From the NCBI GenBank assembly GCA_964612975.1, contig CAZTGC010000002.1, positions 62,001 through 126,000 on the forward strand: a DNA stretch of 64,000 nt. Reading direction: 5' to 3'. This document shows positions 52,228-62,322 of this stretch, piece after piece (the stretch's first letter is position 1; every line of letters begins with the position of its first letter). The translations under genes and the position numbers were made by a program. This DNA comes from NZ13-RE01 sp964612975. GTDB taxonomy: Bacteria; Dictyoglomota; Dictyoglomia; Dictyoglomales; Dictyoglomaceae. The notes under the pieces are model-generated. The model worked only from the letters and a program-made list of their open reading frames with translations. It was not told the origin of the DNA and did no database searches.

Positions 52228-52312
52228 GCGAGGGTGGCGGAAAGGCAGACGCGCTAGACTTAGGATCTAGTGGGGAAAACCCGTGCGGGTTCAACTCCCG
52301 CCCCTCGCACCA
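52228..52312 (+). tRNA. tRNA-Leu (anticodon TAG)
   Basis: An 85-nt class II tRNA; acceptor GCGAGGG/CCCTCGC; anticodon arm CTAGA-CTTAGGA-TCTAG gives TAG; CCA encoded. Its D-arm region matches the tRNA-Leu(CAG) at 13.8 kb. Confidence 0.97.
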
Positions 52313-52319
52313 TTTTTAT

Positions 52320-52396
<77 letters not shown>

Positions 52397-52416
52397 TAAT
52401 GAATATATATAATTAA

Positions 52417-52450
52417 ACCTCAGAGAAAATCTGAGGTATTATTTATTTTA
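52417..52450 (+). terminator. Hairpin between tRNA array and tig
   Basis: ACCTCAGA, loop GAAAA, TCTGAGGT (8-bp stem) followed by ATTATTTATTTTA. The tail is T-rich but broken by A, so it probably terminates only part of the tRNA transcripts; the tig ribosome site follows within 5 bases. Confidence 0.55.
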
Positions 52451-52463
52451 TAGGAGGACAGAT

Positions 52464-53765
52464 ATGACTATACGAGAGGATGCGGTAAAATATATGTTAA
52501 AAAAAGAAGAAGGAAGTATATTAATAGTAGATTTAGAGATAGATCCTTCTGTGAGGGAGAATGTCTTAGAAGAGACATATAAGTATTTAGTACAAAGAGT
52601 GGAAATTCCTGGTTTTAGAAAGGGGAAGGTTCCCAGGTCAATATTAGAAAAATTTTTAGGTAATAATTTTTATAGTGAAGCTATAAAGATTGCTGCCAAA
52701 GAAGCATATAAACTTATTTTAGAGAAAGAAAAAATAAAACCTTACTCCTATCCTAATTTTGAGCTTCCTTCCTCTTGGGATGAAAATGAGAAAATGAAAT
52801 TATCTTTTTCAATGGAAGTTGTTCCTGAAATTAAAGTAGGAGAATATAGAGGTTTTAATATTGAGATGAAGAATATTGAGGTAGAAAGTAATGAAATAAA
52901 TAAAATTATTGAACAATTAAAGTTACAACACAGTAAATTAAAGCCAGTGGAGGATAGGGAAATTGCAGAGGGAGATTTAGTTTATGTGGAAAGAGAAACA
53001 AAAGACGGAGGAAAATTGGATCCTTTGTGGGTAAGAATTAATGGAGAATATAATCCAGAGATAGAAAAAGAACTCATAGGGATGAAAATTTCCGAACGAA
53101 AAATAATTGAGACTCAATTTCCAGAAGATTATCCTAATAATAAATTTGCAGGAAAAACCATCCCTTTAATTTGGGAAATTAAGAGGGTTTGGACTTATGA
53201 TCTTATAAATGAAGAAGATTTAGCAAAAAAATTAGGATATGAAAATATTGATGAGTTATATGAAGGGGTTAAAAATAGACTTTTTTCAGAAAAGCTTAAT
53301 AGAGAAAAAGATAGAATATTTGGGGAAGTTTTAGAAGAAATATTAAGAAATAGTGAAATAGATCCTCCTCAAAGCATGGTATTTTCAGTGGTAGAGGTTT
53401 CATTAAAGAATATAATAGAGGATTTAGATAAACAGGGAAAAACATTAGAAGAATATTTAAAGAGTATTGGTAAGAGTGAAGAGGAGTTTATAGGACATCT
53501 TAAAAATAATGCTAAGGAAAAAATTAAAATAGATTATATTTTGAATTATGTCGCTGAAAAGGAAAATATAAAAGTAACCGAAAATGAGTTGGAGGAAGTT
53601 ATAGAAGATATAGCAAGGTCTGAAGGAAAAGATGTGAAAGAAGTGAAAAGGGCCTTAAATAGAGAAAATTTTATAGATGATTTAAGAAGGAAAATCTTAA
53701 TAAATAAAGTTAGAGAATTCTTAATAAAAGAAAATATAGAGAGTGAAGGGGGAGGATCTAAATGA
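52464..53765 (+). CDS. tig: Trigger factor
   Basis: A 433-residue ribosome-bound chaperone and prolyl isomerase. The ribosome-docking signature is in VEIPGFRKGKVPRSILEKFLG (about 47-67), followed by a PPIase FKBP-like domain (about 165-245) and a helical C-terminal domain. GGAGG precedes the ATG. Its stop overlaps clpP by ATGA, in the conserved tig-clpP-clpX order. Confidence 0.96.
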   Translation: MTIREDAVKYMLKKEEGSILIVDLEIDPSVRENVLEETYKYLVQRVEIPGFRKGKVPRSILEKFLGNNFYSEAIKIAAKEAYKLILEKEKIKPYSYPNFELPSSWDENEKMKLSFSMEVVPEIKVGEYRGFNIEMKNIEVESNEINKIIEQLKLQHSKLKPVEDREIAEGDLVYVERETKDGGKLDPLWVRINGEYNPEIEKELIGMKISERKIIETQFPEDYPNNKFAGKTIPLIWEIKRVWTYDLINEEDLAKKLGYENIDELYEGVKNRLFSEKLNREKDRIFGEVLEEILRNSEIDPPQSMVFSVVEVSLKNIIEDLDKQGKTLEEYLKSIGKSEEEFIGHLKNNAKEKIKIDYILNYVAEKENIKVTENELEEVIEDIARSEGKDVKEVKRALNRENFIDDLRRKILINKVREFLIKENIESEGGGSK

Positions 53766-54346
53766 CATTAGTTCCTATAGTTATAGAGCAAACACCTCGA
53801 GGTGAAAGGGCTTACGATATCTATTCTCGCCTTTTAAAAAGTAGAATTATATTTTTAGGAACTGCTATTAACGATGAGATTGCTAATTTAATTATAGCTC
53901 AGTTTCTTTTTTTAGAGTCGGAAGATCCCGAGAAGGATATTTATCTTTATATTAATAGTCCAGGTGGTGAGGTTGCTGCAGGTTTAGCTATATATGATAC
54001 TATAAGGCATATAAAACCTAAGGTAGCTACAGTTTGTGTTGGACAGGCTGCAAGTATGGCTGCAGTACTTCTTTCTGCAGGGGATAAGGGCAAAAGATAT
54101 GCTCTTCCCAACTCAAGGGTTATGATTCATCAACCATTGGGAGGAGTATATGGACCTGCGGCAGATATTGAGATCCATGCGCGAGAGATATTAAAGCTTC
54201 GTCAAACTTTAAATGAAATTCTTGCTTATCACACTGGTCAACCCTTAGAAAGGATTCAGAAGGATACTGATAGGGATTTCTTCATGTCTGCAAAGGAAGC
54301 TAAGTTCTACGGAATTATAGATGAAATCTTAGAAAGTAAAAAGTAA
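53762..54346 (+). CDS. clpP: ATP-dependent Clp protease proteolytic subunit
   Basis: A 194-residue ClpP with the catalytic triad S98 (GQAASMAAVL), H123 (MIHQPLGG) and D172 (TDRDFFMSA). It forms the double-ring protease used with ClpX. Overlaps tig by 4 bp; clpX follows after 17 bp. No propeptide is evident beyond a few residues. Confidence 0.97.
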   Translation: MTLVPIVIEQTPRGERAYDIYSRLLKSRIIFLGTAINDEIANLIIAQFLFLESEDPEKDIYLYINSPGGEVAAGLAIYDTIRHIKPKVATVCVGQAASMAAVLLSAGDKGKRYALPNSRVMIHQPLGGVYGPAADIEIHAREILKLRQTLNEILAYHTGQPLERIQKDTDRDFFMSAKEAKFYGIIDEILESKK

Positions 54347-54363
54347 TAGTTAGAGGTGAATTT

Positions 54364-55590
54364 ATGGGAACAAGGGAAATAAGATGTTCTTTTTGTGGTA
54401 AAAATCAGAAGGAGGTAAGAAAACTAATTTCTGGACCAGAAGTTTTTATATGTGATGAGTGTGTGGAAATTTGTTATAATTTAATCTCCAAAAGTGGAGA
54501 GGAAAAAGTAAATGAGGAAATTAAATTACCAACCCCATCAGAAATAAAAAATTTTTTAGATCAATATGTTATTGAACAAGAAAAAGCTAAGAAAATTATT
54601 TCAGTTGCTGTTTATAATCATTATAAGAGAATTTATCTAAAGGATAAACTAAAAAAGGATGTAGAAATTCAAAAAAGTAATATTCTTCTTATTGGCCCTA
54701 CAGGTGTTGGCAAAACTCTTATAGCTGAGACTCTTGCTAAATCTTTGAAGGTTCCCTTTGCTATAGCAGATGCTACTACTTTGACAGAAGCAGGATATGT
54801 AGGAGAAGATGTGGAAAATGTTCTTTTAAGATTAATTCAAAATGCTAATTGGGATATTAATAAGGCAGAAAAGGGAATTGTTTATATCGATGAGATAGAT
54901 AAAATCTCCAGAAAATCTGAAAATCCATCAATAACAAGAGATGTGTCGGGAGAAGGTGTACAACAGGCACTTTTAAGAATTGTGGAAGGAACTATTGCTA
55001 ATGTTCCACCTCAAGGAGGAAGAAAGCATCCATACCAGGAATTTATTCAAATAAACACAAAGGATATTCTTTTTATAGCAGGCGGCTCCTTTGAGGGTAT
55101 TGAGAAAATTATTGAAAAAAGACTGGACGTAAGTAATATTGGTTTTGGTGCTCAAATAGAAACTAAAAGACAAAGAAATCTTGCTTCCATTTTGAGGGAG
55201 ATTCTTCCTGAGGATCTTATAAAATTTGGAATGATTCCTGAATTTGTAGGAAGATTCCCTGTGGTTACTGTTTTAGAACCCTTAGGGGATGAAGCCTTAT
55301 TAAGAATTCTTATTGAGCCTAAAAATGCTTTAGTAAAACAATATCAAGCTCTTTTAGTTTTAGATGGGATTGAATTGGATTTTTCAGAAGAAGCACTCAG
55401 GGCAATTGTAAAAGAAGCTCAGGAAAAAGCAACAGGAGCAAGGGGATTACGAGCGGTAATGGAAGAACTTATGTTAGAAGTAATGTATGAATTACCAAAG
55501 CTAAATATTAAAAAGTTTATTGTAACTCCTGAAATGGTTTATAATCGAAGGGGATTTTCATGGGAAAATCTATTAAGAAATGTTGGCTAG
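54364..55590 (+). CDS. clpX: ATP-dependent Clp protease ATP-binding subunit ClpX
   Basis: A 408-residue AAA+ unfoldase. An N-terminal zinc finger (CSFCGKNQ, CDECVEIC) precedes Walker A GPTGVGKTLIAETLA and YIDEIDKI Walker B; sensor 2 GARGLRAVMEEL lies near the end. It feeds substrates to ClpP. GAGGTGA precedes the ATG. valS follows after 11 bp. Confidence 0.97.
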   Translation: MGTREIRCSFCGKNQKEVRKLISGPEVFICDECVEICYNLISKSGEEKVNEEIKLPTPSEIKNFLDQYVIEQEKAKKIISVAVYNHYKRIYLKDKLKKDVEIQKSNILLIGPTGVGKTLIAETLAKSLKVPFAIADATTLTEAGYVGEDVENVLLRLIQNANWDINKAEKGIVYIDEIDKISRKSENPSITRDVSGEGVQQALLRIVEGTIANVPPQGGRKHPYQEFIQINTKDILFIAGGSFEGIEKIIEKRLDVSNIGFGAQIETKRQRNLASILREILPEDLIKFGMIPEFVGRFPVVTVLEPLGDEALLRILIEPKNALVKQYQALLVLDGIELDFSEEALRAIVKEAQEKATGARGLRAVMEELMLEVMYELPKLNIKKFIVTPEMVYNRRGFSWENLLRNVG

Positions 55591-55601
55591 GGGGCTAAAA
55601 C

Positions 55602-58244
55602 ATGAGGGAAGAACTTCCAAGTATATATGATTTCAAAATTGTGGAAGAAAAATGGTACCATTATTGGTTAGAAAAGAAATATTTTAGTTCTTCAATAGAC
55701 TATTCTAAAAAACCTTTTACTATTATTTTGCCACCTCCCAATATAACAGGTTCTTTACATTTGGGACATGCTTTAAACGCAACTATTCAGGATATTCTTA
55801 TTAGATGGAGAAGAATGCAAGGTTTCAATGCATTATGGATACCGGGAACAGATCATGCAGGAATAGCAACTCAAATGGTGGTGGAACGGGAATTGTTGAA
55901 AGAAGGGAAAAGTAGATGGGACTTGGGAAGAGAAAAGTTTTTAGAAAAAGTTTGGGAATGGAAAGAAAAATATGGTGAAGCTATAATTGAGCAACTTAAA
56001 AAATTAGGGGTTTCCTGTGATTGGGATAGAATTCGGTTTACAATGGATGAAATTTATTCAAAAGTTGTAATAAAAGCTTTTGTGAAACTTTACCATAAAG
56101 GTTATATATATAGAGGAGAAAAAGTTATCAATTGGTGTCCCCGTTGTAGAACTGCAATATCTGATTTGGAAGTAAGATATGTGGAAGAAAGTTCTTTTCT
56201 TTGGCATATAAGGTATCCATTAATAGATGCGGATGGTGAGATTATAATCGCCACTGCCAGACCCGAAACTATGCTCGGAGATACCGGAGTAGCTGTTCAT
56301 CCAGAAGATGAAAGATATAATTCCTTCGTTGGTAAATATGTTTATCTACCCTTAGTGGAAAGAAAAATCCCAATAATTGCCGATTATGCTGTAAATCCTG
56401 GATTTGGAACTGGTGTATTAAAGGTTACCCCAGCTCATGATGCTGATGATTTTGAAATCGGAAAAAGGCACAATCTTTATCCTATAGCAGTTATTGATGA
56501 GAAAGGGTTTATGAATGAAAATGCAGGAGAGTTTAAAGGATTAGATGTTTTTTCTGCAAGAAAAGAAGTTGAAAAAGCTCTAATAGAGAAGGGTTATCTT
56601 GTTAAAAAAGAGCCATATGTTCATGATTTAGCTACTTGTGATAGATGTGGAACTCCTATAGAACCATTATTATCTAAACAATGGTTCATGAAAATGGAGG
56701 AGAGCGCAAAGGAAGCCATAAGGGTAGTAGAGGAAGGAAGGGTCAAGTTTATTCCAGATAGATGGAAAAAGATATATTTTGACTGGATGTATAATATAAA
56801 AGATTGGTGTCTTTCTCGACAATTATGGTGGGGACACAGAATTCCAGCATGGTATTGTGAAGACTGTGAACATATTAATGTTAAAGAGAAGCCACCAGTA
56901 GAATGTGAAAGATGTGGTTCAACAAATTTAAAACAAGATGAAGATGTATTAGATACTTGGTTTAGCTCTGCATTATGGCCCCTTGGAACCTTAAAATGGC
57001 CTGAAAAAACTCCAGATTTAGAATACTATTATCCCACCTCTGTCTTAAGCACTGCAAGGGATATAATTAATCTATGGGTTGCTCGAATGATAATGATGGG
57101 TTTGGAGTTTAAAAAGGATATTCCCTTTTACCATGTTTACATACATCCTACTGTTCTTACAAGAGAAGGAAAAAGAATGAGCAAGTCTAAGGGAACTGGG
57201 GTAGATCCTTTAGATCTTATTGAAAAGTATGGAGCAGATATCACAAGATTGGGACTTGCAATTCAATGTACAGAAATGCAGGATTTAAGATTTCATGAGG
57301 AGAACTTTGAAAATACAAAGAATTTTGCAAATAAGTTATGGAATGCAGCACGATTTGTATTAAGAAATTTAGAAAATAAAAATTATTCTAAAATAGATTT
57401 AAGAGCTCATCATTTATCTCTTTCTGATAAGTGGATTCTTACTAAACTTCAGAAGGAAATAAAAGAGGTCTCAGATCACTTAGAAAATTATAGATTCAGT
57501 GAATATGTAAAAAGTATTTATAATTTCTTTTGGGCGGAATTTTGTGATTGGTATATAGAGTTGGCAAAACCAAGATTATATCAAGGAGAAGATCCTGAAA
57601 GTAAGCTTATTGCTGAAACTATTTTATGGAAAGTATTATCAACAACTCTTTTACTTCTACATCCTGTCATGCCCTTTATCACTGAAGAAATATGGCAAAA
57701 ACTTTCTTATTCAACAGAGAGTATAATGATAACTTCTTGGCCTGTTTATGAAGAGTTTTTAATTGATGAAGAAAGTGAAAGGGATATGGAATTTATAAAG
57801 GAATCTATTAGAAAGATTAGATCCCTAAGAGCTGAATTTAATATTCCTGTTTTTGATAAGATAAAGGTATTTTTCTATACCGAAAATGCGAAAGAGAAGT
57901 CTCTTTTACAGGGATTCTCAGGATATTTTAATACTCTGGCAAAGGTGGAACTTGTAGAATCTGAGAATATGATCTATGAGAAAAATGTTGCTCATGTATT
58001 GGTGGATAATACGAATTATTATGTTTATCTTGCTGATCTTATAGATTTAGGAAAAGAAAGAGAGAAAGTAATTAAAGAAGTAGAAAATTTAGAAAAAGTG
58101 ATTAAAAATTTAGAGAAAAGATTAAATAACTCCTCTTTTGTTGAAAGGGCACCCTCTGAAGTGGTTGAAAAAGAGAGGGAAAAATATAAGGAATTGGTAG
58201 AAAAAAGAGAATTATTATTAAAGAGATTGCAGGTATTGGAATAA
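55602..58244 (+). CDS. valS: Valyl-tRNA synthetase
   Basis: An 880-residue class Ia synthetase. HIGH-type motif PPPNITGSLHLGHAL, editing-domain segment TARPETMLGDTGVAVHPED, KMSKS motif KRMSKSKGTGVDP and a C-terminal coiled-coil tRNA-binding arm (VENLEKVIKNLEKRL) are all present. It is 11 bp after clpX and 16 bp before rnfC, so a long message links protein quality control to the Rnf genes. Confidence 0.97.
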   Translation: MREELPSIYDFKIVEEKWYHYWLEKKYFSSSIDYSKKPFTIILPPPNITGSLHLGHALNATIQDILIRWRRMQGFNALWIPGTDHAGIATQMVVERELLKEGKSRWDLGREKFLEKVWEWKEKYGEAIIEQLKKLGVSCDWDRIRFTMDEIYSKVVIKAFVKLYHKGYIYRGEKVINWCPRCRTAISDLEVRYVEESSFLWHIRYPLIDADGEIIIATARPETMLGDTGVAVHPEDERYNSFVGKYVYLPLVERKIPIIADYAVNPGFGTGVLKVTPAHDADDFEIGKRHNLYPIAVIDEKGFMNENAGEFKGLDVFSARKEVEKALIEKGYLVKKEPYVHDLATCDRCGTPIEPLLSKQWFMKMEESAKEAIRVVEEGRVKFIPDRWKKIYFDWMYNIKDWCLSRQLWWGHRIPAWYCEDCEHINVKEKPPVECERCGSTNLKQDEDVLDTWFSSALWPLGTLKWPEKTPDLEYYYPTSVLSTARDIINLWVARMIMMGLEFKKDIPFYHVYIHPTVLTREGKRMSKSKGTGVDPLDLIEKYGADITRLGLAIQCTEMQDLRFHEENFENTKNFANKLWNAARFVLRNLENKNYSKIDLRAHHLSLSDKWILTKLQKEIKEVSDHLENYRFSEYVKSIYNFFWAEFCDWYIELAKPRLYQGEDPESKLIAETILWKVLSTTLLLLHPVMPFITEEIWQKLSYSTESIMITSWPVYEEFLIDEESERDMEFIKESIRKIRSLRAEFNIPVFDKIKVFFYTENAKEKSLLQGFSGYFNTLAKVELVESENMIYEKNVAHVLVDNTNYYVYLADLIDLGKEREKVIKEVENLEKVIKNLEKRLNNSSFVERAPSEVVEKEREKYKELVEKRELLLKRLQVLE

Positions 58245-58260
58245 AAACAAGGAGGTGTAT

Positions 58261-59571
58261 ATGGGGCTTTTAAGCTTTCGTGGTGGTGTTCATCCTCCTA
58301 CAAAAAAGGAGCTGTCAAAATCTTTACCTATAACTCCCCTATCCCTTCCCGAAAGATTATTTATTCCTACCCAACAACATACAGGTGCTCCTGCCCAACC
58401 TTTATTTAAAATCGGGGATTATGTATATAAGGGACAAAAAATTGGAGATGCACAAAGTTTTGTAACTGCACCAATTCATGCTCCTACCTCAGGAACTGTA
58501 AGGAGAATTGCCTTTCATCCTCATCCTTCGGGAAGACCTGTTTTGACAATCGAAATTGAAAGCGATGGGAAAGATGAGCTTTTTCCTGAGATTTCTCCTA
58601 CATCATGGGAGAATTTATCTCCTGATGAAATAAGAAAGAGAATTAGAGAAGCAGGAATTGTTGGCTTAGGCGGTGCTGCCTTTCCTACTCATGTTAAAAT
58701 AACTCCTCCCCCTGAGAAAAAAATAGATTCACTAATCTTAAATGGAGCAGAGTGTGAGCCTTATTTAACCATTGATTATCGTTTAATGTTGGAAAAATCA
58801 GAATTAGTTGTTGAAGGTCTTCAAATATTAATGTATGTTCTTGGCGTAGAAAGAGGAATCATTGCCCTTGAAGATAATAAAAAGGATGCAGGAGATGTTT
58901 TAAGAAAATATCTAAAGGGGGATATGGAAATAATATTTTTGAAAACAAAATATCCTCAAGGATCAGAAAAACAATTGATAAAAGCTGTTTTGGGAAGAGA
59001 AGTACCTTCAGGTGGTCTTCCTTTAGATGTAGGAGTTGTAGTGCATAACGTAGGAACTGCATGTGCTATTGCTGAGCATTTCAAAACGGGATTACCTTTG
59101 ATATCTCGAGGTGTGACAGTAACAGGAGAAGGAATAAAGGAGCCTAAAAACCTCAATGTGCCCATTGGATCTCCAGTTTTTAAGATTATAGAAGAATGTG
59201 GGGGATTTTTGGATACTCCGGGAAAAGTAATATTTGGTGGACCAATGATGGGAGTTGCCATATATAGTTTAGCAACACCTATTATAAAAGGGACATCTGG
59301 AGTTTTAGTCCTTCCGAGAAGTTTTACTAAAAACCATGAACCCCTTCCATGTGTCCGCTGTGGAAGATGTTTTGATGTATGTCCCATGAATCTTATTCCT
59401 ACAATGATTGCAGAGTACTCTCGTTTAAGGAAAATAGAACCTGCTGAGAAAGAAGGAGCTTTAGATTGTATGGAATGTGGTTCCTGTAGCTATATCTGCC
59501 CCTCAAGAAGGCCTTTAGTTCAATGGATTAGAATTGTAAAATCTGAAATTATTGAAAAAAGGAGAAAATAG
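58261..59571 (+). CDS. rnfC: Rnf electron transport complex subunit C
   Basis: A 436-residue peripheral subunit that binds NADH and FMN in the ion-pumping ferredoxin:NAD oxidoreductase. FRGGVHPPTKKELS at the start, the Rossmann-like GAAFPTHVK/GAECEPYLTIDYRLM, and two [4Fe-4S] motifs CVRCGRCFDVCP and CMECGSCSYICP near the C-terminus are present. ATG 58261 lies just after AAGGAGGTG; the GTG at 58255 is inside the ribosome site. First of six rnf genes. Confidence 0.95.
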   Translation: MGLLSFRGGVHPPTKKELSKSLPITPLSLPERLFIPTQQHTGAPAQPLFKIGDYVYKGQKIGDAQSFVTAPIHAPTSGTVRRIAFHPHPSGRPVLTIEIESDGKDELFPEISPTSWENLSPDEIRKRIREAGIVGLGGAAFPTHVKITPPPEKKIDSLILNGAECEPYLTIDYRLMLEKSELVVEGLQILMYVLGVERGIIALEDNKKDAGDVLRKYLKGDMEIIFLKTKYPQGSEKQLIKAVLGREVPSGGLPLDVGVVVHNVGTACAIAEHFKTGLPLISRGVTVTGEGIKEPKNLNVPIGSPVFKIIEECGGFLDTPGKVIFGGPMMGVAIYSLATPIIKGTSGVLVLPRSFTKNHEPLPCVRCGRCFDVCPMNLIPTMIAEYSRLRKIEPAEKEGALDCMECGSCSYICPSRRPLVQWIRIVKSEIIEKRRK

Positions 59572-59583
59572 GGGGAATAAATT

Positions 59584-60522
59584 ATGGAAGAAAAGGAATT
59601 AATTGTTTCATCTTCTCCTCATATTTTCACTGAGGAAGATGTAAGTAAAGTAATGTTAAATGTTATTTTTGCTCTTCTTCCTGCTACGGTAGCAGGAATT
59701 TATTTTTTTGGAACATATTCCCTTTTTGTTATACTTGTAAGTATATTTTCCGCAGTGATATGGGAGGGAATAGCTCTTTTATTTAGAAGAAAACCCTTAA
59801 ATACATTATTAGATTTTAGTGCAGTGGTTACAGGCTTACTTTTGGCATTAACTTTACCGCCTCAAGTTCCCTTATGGATCCCTGTTGTGGGGACAGCAGT
59901 AGCAATAATTTTGACAAAACAAATTTTTGGGGGCTTAGGAGGAAACTTTCTTAATCCTGCTTTAGTAGGTAGAGCATTTTTATTAACTTCCTATCCAGCT
60001 GTAATGACATCGTGGATAGGTCCATTAACTTCTTCTACTCCAGTCTCTACTGCAACTCCTCTAGCAATAGAAAAACTAAAACTTCCCTATTCTTTACCCT
60101 CCTATTGGGATTTATTTATTGGAAAAGTTCCAGGATCAATAGGTGAGGCCTCTGCTTTTTTTCTTCTCGTAGGAGGGCTTTGGCTTATTTACAAGAAAAT
60201 AATCGATTGGAGAATCCCTTTAAGTTATATCCTTTCCATGATGTTTTTATCTTTATTATTAAAAAAGGATCCCATATTTCAAATCTTAGCAGGAGGTGTT
60301 TTTTTAGGGGCTTTTTTTATGGCTACAGATTGGGTTACAACGCCTTTAACTTCTAAAGGTAGATTGATTTTTGGAATTGGAGCAGGTTTTTTAACTATCG
60401 CCATTCGTATTTATGGGAATTATCCTGAAGGAGTTACTTATGGAATATTAGTTATGAATGCTCTAACTCCTTTAATAGATAGGAGTATCAAGCCTCGTAA
60501 GTATGGAGAGGTGAAGAGATGA
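59584..60522 (+). CDS. rnfD: Rnf complex subunit D
   Basis: A 312-residue membrane subunit with about eight to ten helices. The covalent-FMN Thr is in PVSTATPLAI (T158). LNPALVGRAFLLTSYP and GNYPEGVTYGILVMNALTPLID are family hallmarks. It lies 12 bp after rnfC and overlaps rnfG by ATGA. Flavinylation needs an ApbE-type transferase, and one follows rnfB. Confidence 0.95.
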   Translation: MEEKELIVSSSPHIFTEEDVSKVMLNVIFALLPATVAGIYFFGTYSLFVILVSIFSAVIWEGIALLFRRKPLNTLLDFSAVVTGLLLALTLPPQVPLWIPVVGTAVAIILTKQIFGGLGGNFLNPALVGRAFLLTSYPAVMTSWIGPLTSSTPVSTATPLAIEKLKLPYSLPSYWDLFIGKVPGSIGEASAFFLLVGGLWLIYKKIIDWRIPLSYILSMMFLSLLLKKDPIFQILAGGVFLGAFFMATDWVTTPLTSKGRLIFGIGAGFLTIAIRIYGNYPEGVTYGILVMNALTPLIDRSIKPRKYGEVKR

Positions 60523-61046
60523 AAGAGATAATTACCTATGGATTAATTCTTATGATTATATGTGCCATAGCAGCAGGCGCTTTGGCTTATGTATATAATC
60601 AAACCCAAAGGGTTATTTTAATGCAGAAGGAGAAAGAGAAATTTCAAGCTTTTCAGGAAATTCTACCCTTGGCAAAGCATTTTAATAAGATAAATGATAT
60701 TCCTAAATCTAAAGACAAATTGGTTAAGATTATAGGAATATATGAAGGAAAAGATAATAATCAAAACGTGGGAAAAGTTTTTGAATTAAGTATTAGAGGA
60801 TATAGTAGTGATATTAATCTTTTGGTAGGAAGAGATAACTCAGGAAGGATTGTAAAGGTTAAAGTTATATCTCAAAATGAAACTCCAGGTTTAGGAGCAG
60901 AAATAACAAGAGAGGGATTCCTCAGCCAATTTATTGGTAAGAATTCTCCTAATATAGAGCTTAAAAAAGATATACAACCCATTACAGGAGCCACTATATC
61001 ATCAAGGGCAGTATTAAGAGCTGTAAGGGAAGTACTATCTCAGTAA
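60519..61046 (+). CDS. rnfG: Rnf complex subunit G
   Basis: A 175-residue subunit with one N-terminal membrane helix (ITYGLILMIICAIAAGALAYVY) and an FMN-binding domain outside. The flavinylation motif is PITGATISSRAV (T159). GLGAEITREGF is the family segment before it. It overlaps rnfD by 4 bp; rnfE follows 22 bp later. Confidence 0.95.
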   Translation: MKEIITYGLILMIICAIAAGALAYVYNQTQRVILMQKEKEKFQAFQEILPLAKHFNKINDIPKSKDKLVKIIGIYEGKDNNQNVGKVFELSIRGYSSDINLLVGRDNSGRIVKVKVISQNETPGLGAEITREGFLSQFIGKNSPNIELKKDIQPITGATISSRAVLRAVREVLSQ

Positions 61047-61068
61047 ATTAATAAGGGGGAATAAACTT

Positions 61069-61710
61069 ATGGCAAGGGAATTTTGGGGAAATTTTGTAAA
61101 TGGTATATTTAAAGAAAATCCTGTATTAATATTGATGATTGGTTTATGTTCTGTTCTTGCAGTTACCACAAATTTTGCAAATGGAATTGGAATGGGACTT
61201 GCCTTCTCCTTTGTAATGTTATTCTCAAATATTTTTGTTTCTTTATTAAGACCCATAACACCTCATAATATAAGAATTCCTATATTTATTATTGTTATTG
61301 GTACCTTTACCACTATTACTGATTTAGTAATGTCTGCATATCTTCCTGAACTTCATCATGCCCTTGGTATTTTTATTCCTTTAATTGTTGTTAATTGTAT
61401 CATTATAGGAAGGGCAGAGGCTTTTGCTTATAAGAATAATATTCTAAATTCTATCGCCGATGGTTTAGGAATGAGTGTGGGTTATTTTTGGAGTATAACT
61501 ATCTTAGCAGGTCTTAGAGAACTTCTGGGTTCGGGAACTCTTATGGGAACTCCTGTCATGCCTTCTTTCTTTAAACCTGCCCTTGCCCTTATTATGCCTC
61601 CTGGTGCCTTTTGGGGAATTGGTTTATTAATAGGCATTCTAAATTGGTCTATAGAAAAAGTTAAAAAGAAAACTTCTGAAAAGAAGGTAGTAATCCATCA
61701 TCATATATAA
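61069..61710 (+). CDS. rnfE: Rnf complex subunit E
   Basis: A 213-residue integral membrane subunit with six helices (FWGNFVNGIFKENPVLILMIGLC, PHNIRIPIFIIVIGTFTTITDLVM, NCIIIGRAEAFA). It carries half of the intramembrane Fe-S site and the ion path with RnfA. The C-terminal tail is charged and His-rich (KKVVIHHHI). GGGGGAATAA precedes the ATG. Confidence 0.95.
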   Translation: MAREFWGNFVNGIFKENPVLILMIGLCSVLAVTTNFANGIGMGLAFSFVMLFSNIFVSLLRPITPHNIRIPIFIIVIGTFTTITDLVMSAYLPELHHALGIFIPLIVVNCIIIGRAEAFAYKNNILNSIADGLGMSVGYFWSITILAGLRELLGSGTLMGTPVMPSFFKPALALIMPPGAFWGIGLLIGILNWSIEKVKKKTSEKKVVIHHHI

Positions 61711-61722
61711 GAGGAGGAAGGT

Positions 61723-62310
61723 ATGGGAATTTTGGGAAAATTGTTTACTTTATTTCTATTTGCCTCTTTGGTAGATAATATTGTATTTATGAGATTCTTA
61801 GCCTTATGTTCTTATGTGGGAATGACCTCCCAATATGATGCCTCTATGGGAATGGGTATTGCTGTTACTTTTGTAACCGTTATGGCTTCCATTGTTACCT
61901 TTTTCATATATTACTATATATTACAACCTTTAAATCTTTTATTTTTAAAGATTATAGCCTTTATCTTAGTTATAGCCGCATTAGTTCAACTTGTGGAAAT
62001 GGTAATAAGAAAAACTTCTCCTTATCTTTATAGGGCTATGGGGATATATTTACCATTAATAACAACAAATTGTGCCATCTTAGGAGTAACCTTTATAAAC
62101 ATAGATATGGCTTACAACCTTTTAGAAGTTATTGTTTATTCACTGGGAGTTTCAGTAGGGTATACCATTGCCTTACTCCTTTTAGCAGCTATCAGAGAAA
62201 GATTGAATTTTTCAGATATTCCAAATTTTTGGAGGGGTTATCCTTTAGTATTTATAACTTCAGGTTTATTGGCTCTTGTATTTTTAGGATTCCAAGGAAT
62301 GGCTCATTAA
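61723..62310 (+). CDS. rnfA: Rnf complex subunit A
   Basis: A 195-residue six-helix membrane subunit homologous to RnfE and inverted in topology. LFASLVDNIVFMRFLALCSYVG and TTNCAILGVTF hold the conserved Cys region of the central 2Fe-2S cluster. It lies 12 bp after rnfE and 12 bp before rnfB. Normal length. Confidence 0.95.
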   Translation: MGILGKLFTLFLFASLVDNIVFMRFLALCSYVGMTSQYDASMGMGIAVTFVTVMASIVTFFIYYYILQPLNLLFLKIIAFILVIAALVQLVEMVIRKTSPYLYRAMGIYLPLITTNCAILGVTFINIDMAYNLLEVIVYSLGVSVGYTIALLLLAAIRERLNFSDIPNFWRGYPLVFITSGLLALVFLGFQGMAH

Positions 62311-62322
62311 GGGAGGTAAATT